64,000 nucleotides of DNA. It comes from Tetrastigma voinierianum (lineage: Eukaryota > Streptophyta > Magnoliopsida > Vitales > Vitaceae). The stretch covers positions 1 to 64,000 of the forward strand of contig JAEQBH010004556.1 in assembly GCA_016808115.1 (NCBI GenBank), written 5' to 3'. Position numbers and translations under genes: made by a program. The notes under the pieces are model-generated. The model made no database searches. It was not told the origin of the DNA and saw nothing but the letters and a program-made list of their open reading frames with translations. Of this stretch, positions 60,244 through 64,000 are shown one piece after another (within the stretch, counting starts at the first letter, position 1; each line of letters starts with the position of its first letter).

Positions 60244-60252
60244 CCATACATG

Positions 60253-62569
60253 CCTTATTCTTAATACAAGATGACATATAATAATTAGCTGTAAATCATA
60301 ATTTGGTTCAAGCTGAGACAAATCTTTCTACTGGATTAGAAGTTGATTTTTCATAATTTGTATGTCCTCATTTTTCTCCCTATTTTCCAGAAATGCCAAG
60401 AAATCGACTGTGGAAGAAGCTGTTTGTGCCTTCAGCAGCACCACTAAGGCCTGACCAAATTGGGTTTTGCAAAGGTCAAAGAAATCAAAATCTGCACATT
60501 AGAAATTAAAAGATGGGTAAAATAAAAAAAAATAAAAAGGTTAATTAAGCCTGTTTGAATCCTGTTTGTAAGAATAAAAAATAGTTTTTAAAAACAAGAA
60601 CCAAACAGATCGTTGGGTTTTATTTTTTTCATTTGAATGGAAATATTCTGCTCCCAAGAAAAATCCTGGCGTGACTGTGAAGCTGAATGTAAAAGGTGTA
60701 TCAATTATCATGTATGTATGCATGCAAAAGTCATATCTTTAGGTTGTGTTTGGATATCTCTAAGTATCAACAAAAGAAAAATAAAAATTCATATGTTTGG
60801 TTCTCTAATAAAAAAATATCGAAGAAAAGTAAATATAAATAAAAATTACTTGTAAACTTATATATTATTAAATCATTTAATTTTTATATTGATGAGTTAA
60901 AATGGATAAAATAAGCTTAAAGTAGCAAATGAAAATAACATATGGGATTTAACTATATTTTTGTTTCTTTATTTTTTATTTATTTTCTTCACTTTTCATC
61001 TCTATTTTGAATTTTCTTTCCCTTCCATTCTCCCTCAACTTTTTTGAGAAGCAAACATAGCCTCATGAGAAATTAGCTAAATTTGATGAATTAAAGACCC
61101 TCACTTCTGGATGTATTGTTTAATCATGCGTTTATTCATCCAAAAATTTCACCATCTTAATTAAAATATTTGTGTAATATTTTGTATATTTTACATTTTC
61201 TAGGAATTCATGGAGTGGTACACAAAGTTTTCCTATACTCAAACAAAAATATTTGTATATCAATGATCAAGTAAAATAGATGTTTTTAAAAAATAATCTG
61301 GTCATTTGATAAGTAAAGCAAATAGCGATAAGATACAAGATATTATAAGAAGAGATAATCTACTACCATAACTGCTCGATCTATTAAAAAAGGTAGTTTA
61401 GATTTTTTTTTAAGCATTTTTTACTTTTAAATCAAACCACAATTATTTTTACTTTCTTATCAAAAAAAGTTTAAAAAATATTATACGGAATAATAAAATT
61501 AAGGTTATCTTAATAATAAAAATTTCATTCTGAAAAATAATGAAAAAAATAAAAAACAACTTTCGGAAAATTTATGTAAAAAATAGGTAAATTTTTTAAA
61601 AAATTATATTAAACAAAAGGAAAAAATTCTGAAAAATAATGAAATAAATTCCGAAAAATTATGTACAAATTGGTAAGTTTTTTGAAAAATTATGAAAAAA
61701 GAGAAAAACAACTTCCTAAAATTAGTATAAAAATATGTAAAAAAATTTTTAAAAAATTATTAAAAAATATGAAAAAAATTATGACATAATTAAAAAACAG
61801 AAAAAATGATGAAAATAATAATATTGATTATGATTTTCTTTATTTAGAATTCTATATCCATAAGTGATTTATTTTATTTTGTAACTTATAATTTTTGTGA
61901 TAATGGAAAACACTAATGGTGTATATATATATACATATATATGGCATAAAACGCTTATCTTCAATTTTATGTCACAGGATTTCGCTTTTACTTATTATAA
62001 GTGTTTATGTAGTATTGCATCCAAATCTTAAATGATATAAGCGCTTTAAAATATGCTCCCAAAATACAAATAGCTTATCATCAACGTATTCTACGGAATA
62101 AACTCTTATAAAATGTTCGCTTAATTAAACTATTTATCAAAATATGGTCATAATTTATTCTTAAAATTAATTTGAAAATATTTTTAAGATTATCTCATTG
62201 TAATTATTTTAGAAAAAACTTTGTAAAAAAAGAGATTTTTTCACAAGTTTTCCCCAATAAATAAATAAAAAACAAAAGGCCTATAAATAAGGAAATAAAA
62301 AAGGCAAAGAAGAAAAAGAGAAATTCTGTAAATTTCAAATAGACGGGAAAGTAGCCTCCAAAGCCAAACCCATCGTTGTCAACCCGGAATTTTTAAAAAA
62401 CAAACCCCCAAAATAGTAAATACTTAGTAAGAAAATCCTTTTTAACTTCCAAAAACAAACCTTTTCTTGACTTGAAAAACCTCTTTCTTCCGGTTCTCAA
62501 ATTGACAAAAAAAAAACCTTCTTGAGGGTTTCTGTATTTCGTGAAAAATTCATCCCATAAATCAAAATC
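60253..62569. other. Intergenic and NSE4 5' flank
   Basis: AT-rich. 61480-61820 is an A-rich degenerate tandem stretch built on gaaaaattatg(a/t)aaaa. No gene was recognised in it. The last 300 bp should hold the NSE4 promoter and 5' UTR, but no clear TATA box was chosen. Confidence 0.45.
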
Positions 62570-64000
62570 ATGAAAGGAATTCCGGAAAGCGAAGCGAAGC
62601 CAGTAAAGGTGACGCAAAATATCCACTCTGAGAACACTGAGTCGACTCGTCCCAGTCAACAAGGCACGGCGGACCGGAGAGTTCTTCGATCTCGATGTGA
62701 AGAATCTGGATCAGTGGCAACTTTTTTTTTTTTTTTATTTTCGTTTTTCTTTTTTTCAATTTTTGTATCTGTCGTTTTTAATGTCTTGTTTTTCACATCC
62801 TGTTTTATTGCTGCAGATAGAAGAGATGATTTATCGAGAGCAGATTCCGATAAGTTTAATTCTATTTTTAGCGAAGTGGAGAACTTGCATCAACTTGGTA
62901 TTGATTTTTTTTTGTGAAGAATGATTTTATATGGGTTTGTTTGTCTGAAAGGAAATCAAATTCCTGGTAAAACTTTTACGATACAAAGAGGGACAAGACG
63001 AGAAAAGGGATTTATACATTCGGAATTGCTGACAGGGATAACACATGAAATTTTCATTTATTTTTGTTTGTTTTGTGAGAAAGTGATTTCCAGAAATGTT
63101 TCCGTGGGAAAAGGTTCTGAACTTCGGGTGTGAGTAGGGGTAAAGACAAATCTTTACCTGTATTAGCCTTTCATGGGACTCAAATATTTAATTGACTTCC
63201 ATTATTTAAATTATTCCTATTTTTCTCTGCTAATAACTGATATACATAGGCTTGTTTGAAGTCAGGAGAGAATAAAGAAAAAGGCAAAAGGTGGAAAATG
63301 GAACAAATTTTAAAATTTTTATGCAATGAATTCTTTTGCTATACTTGAATTAGTAATTGATATAATATCATCATTTTGGAACTCAAGAGGAAAGAAAAAA
63401 GTTGGTTGAATCAGGCTATTGGTTCATCAATTCAATTTGGATTCAGTATTTATTATATTTTTTAAAAGAATTAATTATTTCTTATGATAGGATAAATATG
63501 CTAAAATTTTTGTTCATCCATCTGGGGTTTTCAGTTCAGAAGCCAAGGGAGCAAGTTGCAGATGCAGAAGCTCTATTGGACATTGCTAACACCTTGGTGA
63601 CCTCTGTCAAGTCACAGACCAATGCCGTGTGACACCTTCCGACATTTTTCCTCAGAATTGGCAAGATGGAGGAGGATTCACCACAGAAAACCAAGAATCC
63701 ATTGGGAAAAATTGGGATTATTACCACCCATTTTCAGAAAAGGGTGTGGGCAGTGTTATGACCATGAGTTCTTGTTAGGACTTTGCCACAAGCATAAAGT
63801 AAGGATGTAAGTATTTTTGGCAACTTTTTTAATAACTGTGAATATCCGGGTCAGCTTACTCGCCACTCGAGTAGAGGATGTGTCTTTTTCCATTGTCTGA
63901 TTATTTTTTTATTTACTGATTTGTGGCTTTGGTCCTATTGTTTTGGTTTTCCTTTGTTTGTTGTTTTCAGGGTTGGACCTCTGAAAGCTGAGTTAAAGCA
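62570..64000 (+). CDS. NSE4: NSE4, SMC5/6 complex kleisin (5' part, four exons)
   Basis: NSE4 bridges the SMC5 and SMC6 heads and acts in nuclear DNA repair and chromosome maintenance. Exon 1 (62570-62713) starts MKGIPESEAK and ends after DRRVLRSR. Exon 2 (62817-62897) encodes DDLSRADSDKFNSIFSEVEN. Exon 3 (63535-63806) encodes QKPREQVADAEALLDIANTL and VTSVKSQTNA. Exon 4 starts at 63971 with VGPLKAELK and runs off the edge. Introns have GT-AG ends (GTATTG at 62898, GTAAGT at 63807, ag at 62816, 63534 and 63970). Reading needs small corrections: near RVLRSR in exon 1, and in exon 3 after TNA (63625) and at ttggcaag (63658-63665). The last two look like short homopolymers. Conserved intron structure argues against a processed copy. 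It is either the true gene with consensus errors or a recent duplicate that has decayed. Confidence 0.85.

Larger units (their letters stand above)
58395..60470 (+). repeat. Segmental duplication, copy B, with an internal third partial copy
   Basis: Ordered homology to 44885-46090. The segment around ttgtgactctttggcttg (58995-59115) is repeated again at 59440-59580 (ttgtgactcttggacttg, aggattgaagaagatga). A SINE (58593-58786) and a MITE (59821-60243) were inserted later, since copy A lacks both. Confidence 0.65.

Overview
This window looks like nuclear DNA from an angiosperm, probably a woody dicot. It is AT-rich and gene-poor. It holds spliced eukaryotic genes, L1-type LINE tails, tRNA-derived SINEs, Ty1/copia and Ty3/gypsy elements, a DUF659-type hAT transposon, MITEs, and an old endogenous copy of a plant pararetrovirus (Caulimoviridae). 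The species cannot be read from the sequence. No rRNA, functional tRNA, CRISPR array or bacterial-style operon was seen.

Layout. 1-5.6 kb: LINE fragment at the left edge, SINE with a 17-bp target duplication, and the first exon of an alpha/beta-hydrolase gene (minus strand, frame broken). 5.6-12.4 kb: decayed copia element (minus strand) with two LTRs and a perfect CTTTT target duplication. It sits inside an inverted copy of the viral leader. 12.4-35.25 kb: the endogenous pararetrovirus. A minus-strand leader copy faces a plus-strand leader. The plus copy then runs through primer-binding site, movement protein, coat protein with zinc knuckle, protease, reverse transcriptase, RNase H and a viroplasmin-type protein, into a second promoter and leader. 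Two LTR-type insertions split it: a gypsy element at 18,868-28,170 (itself carrying a nested insert at 23,290-26,499) and an LTR-like block at about 29,627-33,315. Without these the viral unit is about 8.8 kb, within the family's range.

35.26-36.3 kb: a kelch/beta-propeller-like gene whose start codon lies only about 20-40 bp after the viral terminal repeat, so the viral promoter and leader are now its immediate 5' region. 36.5-43 kb: LINE fragment and a 6.3-kb hAT transposon (minus strand) with a TA-rich tandem array. 43-46.4 kb: sequence partly duplicated at 58.4-60.5 kb, plus LINE 3' tails and two tiny retro-insertions. 46.7-54.35 kb: a second copia element (minus strand) broken by a gypsy fragment and a solo-LTR-like block of the same family as the 18.9-28.2 kb element. 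54.35-62.5 kb: AT-rich intergenic DNA with MITEs, a SINE, LINE, and a 3' fragment of a second kelch-like gene copy. 62.57-64 kb: the first four exons of an NSE4 gene (SMC5/6 complex kleisin), running off the right edge.

The three recognisable host genes each need small insertions or deletions to be read through, several of them one base short in a homopolymer. Either all three are young pseudogenes or the consensus carries long-read-type indel errors. This caveat applies to every broken frame reported here. Host genes are few: most of the window is a layered record of insertions, several of which can be ordered by what sits inside what.
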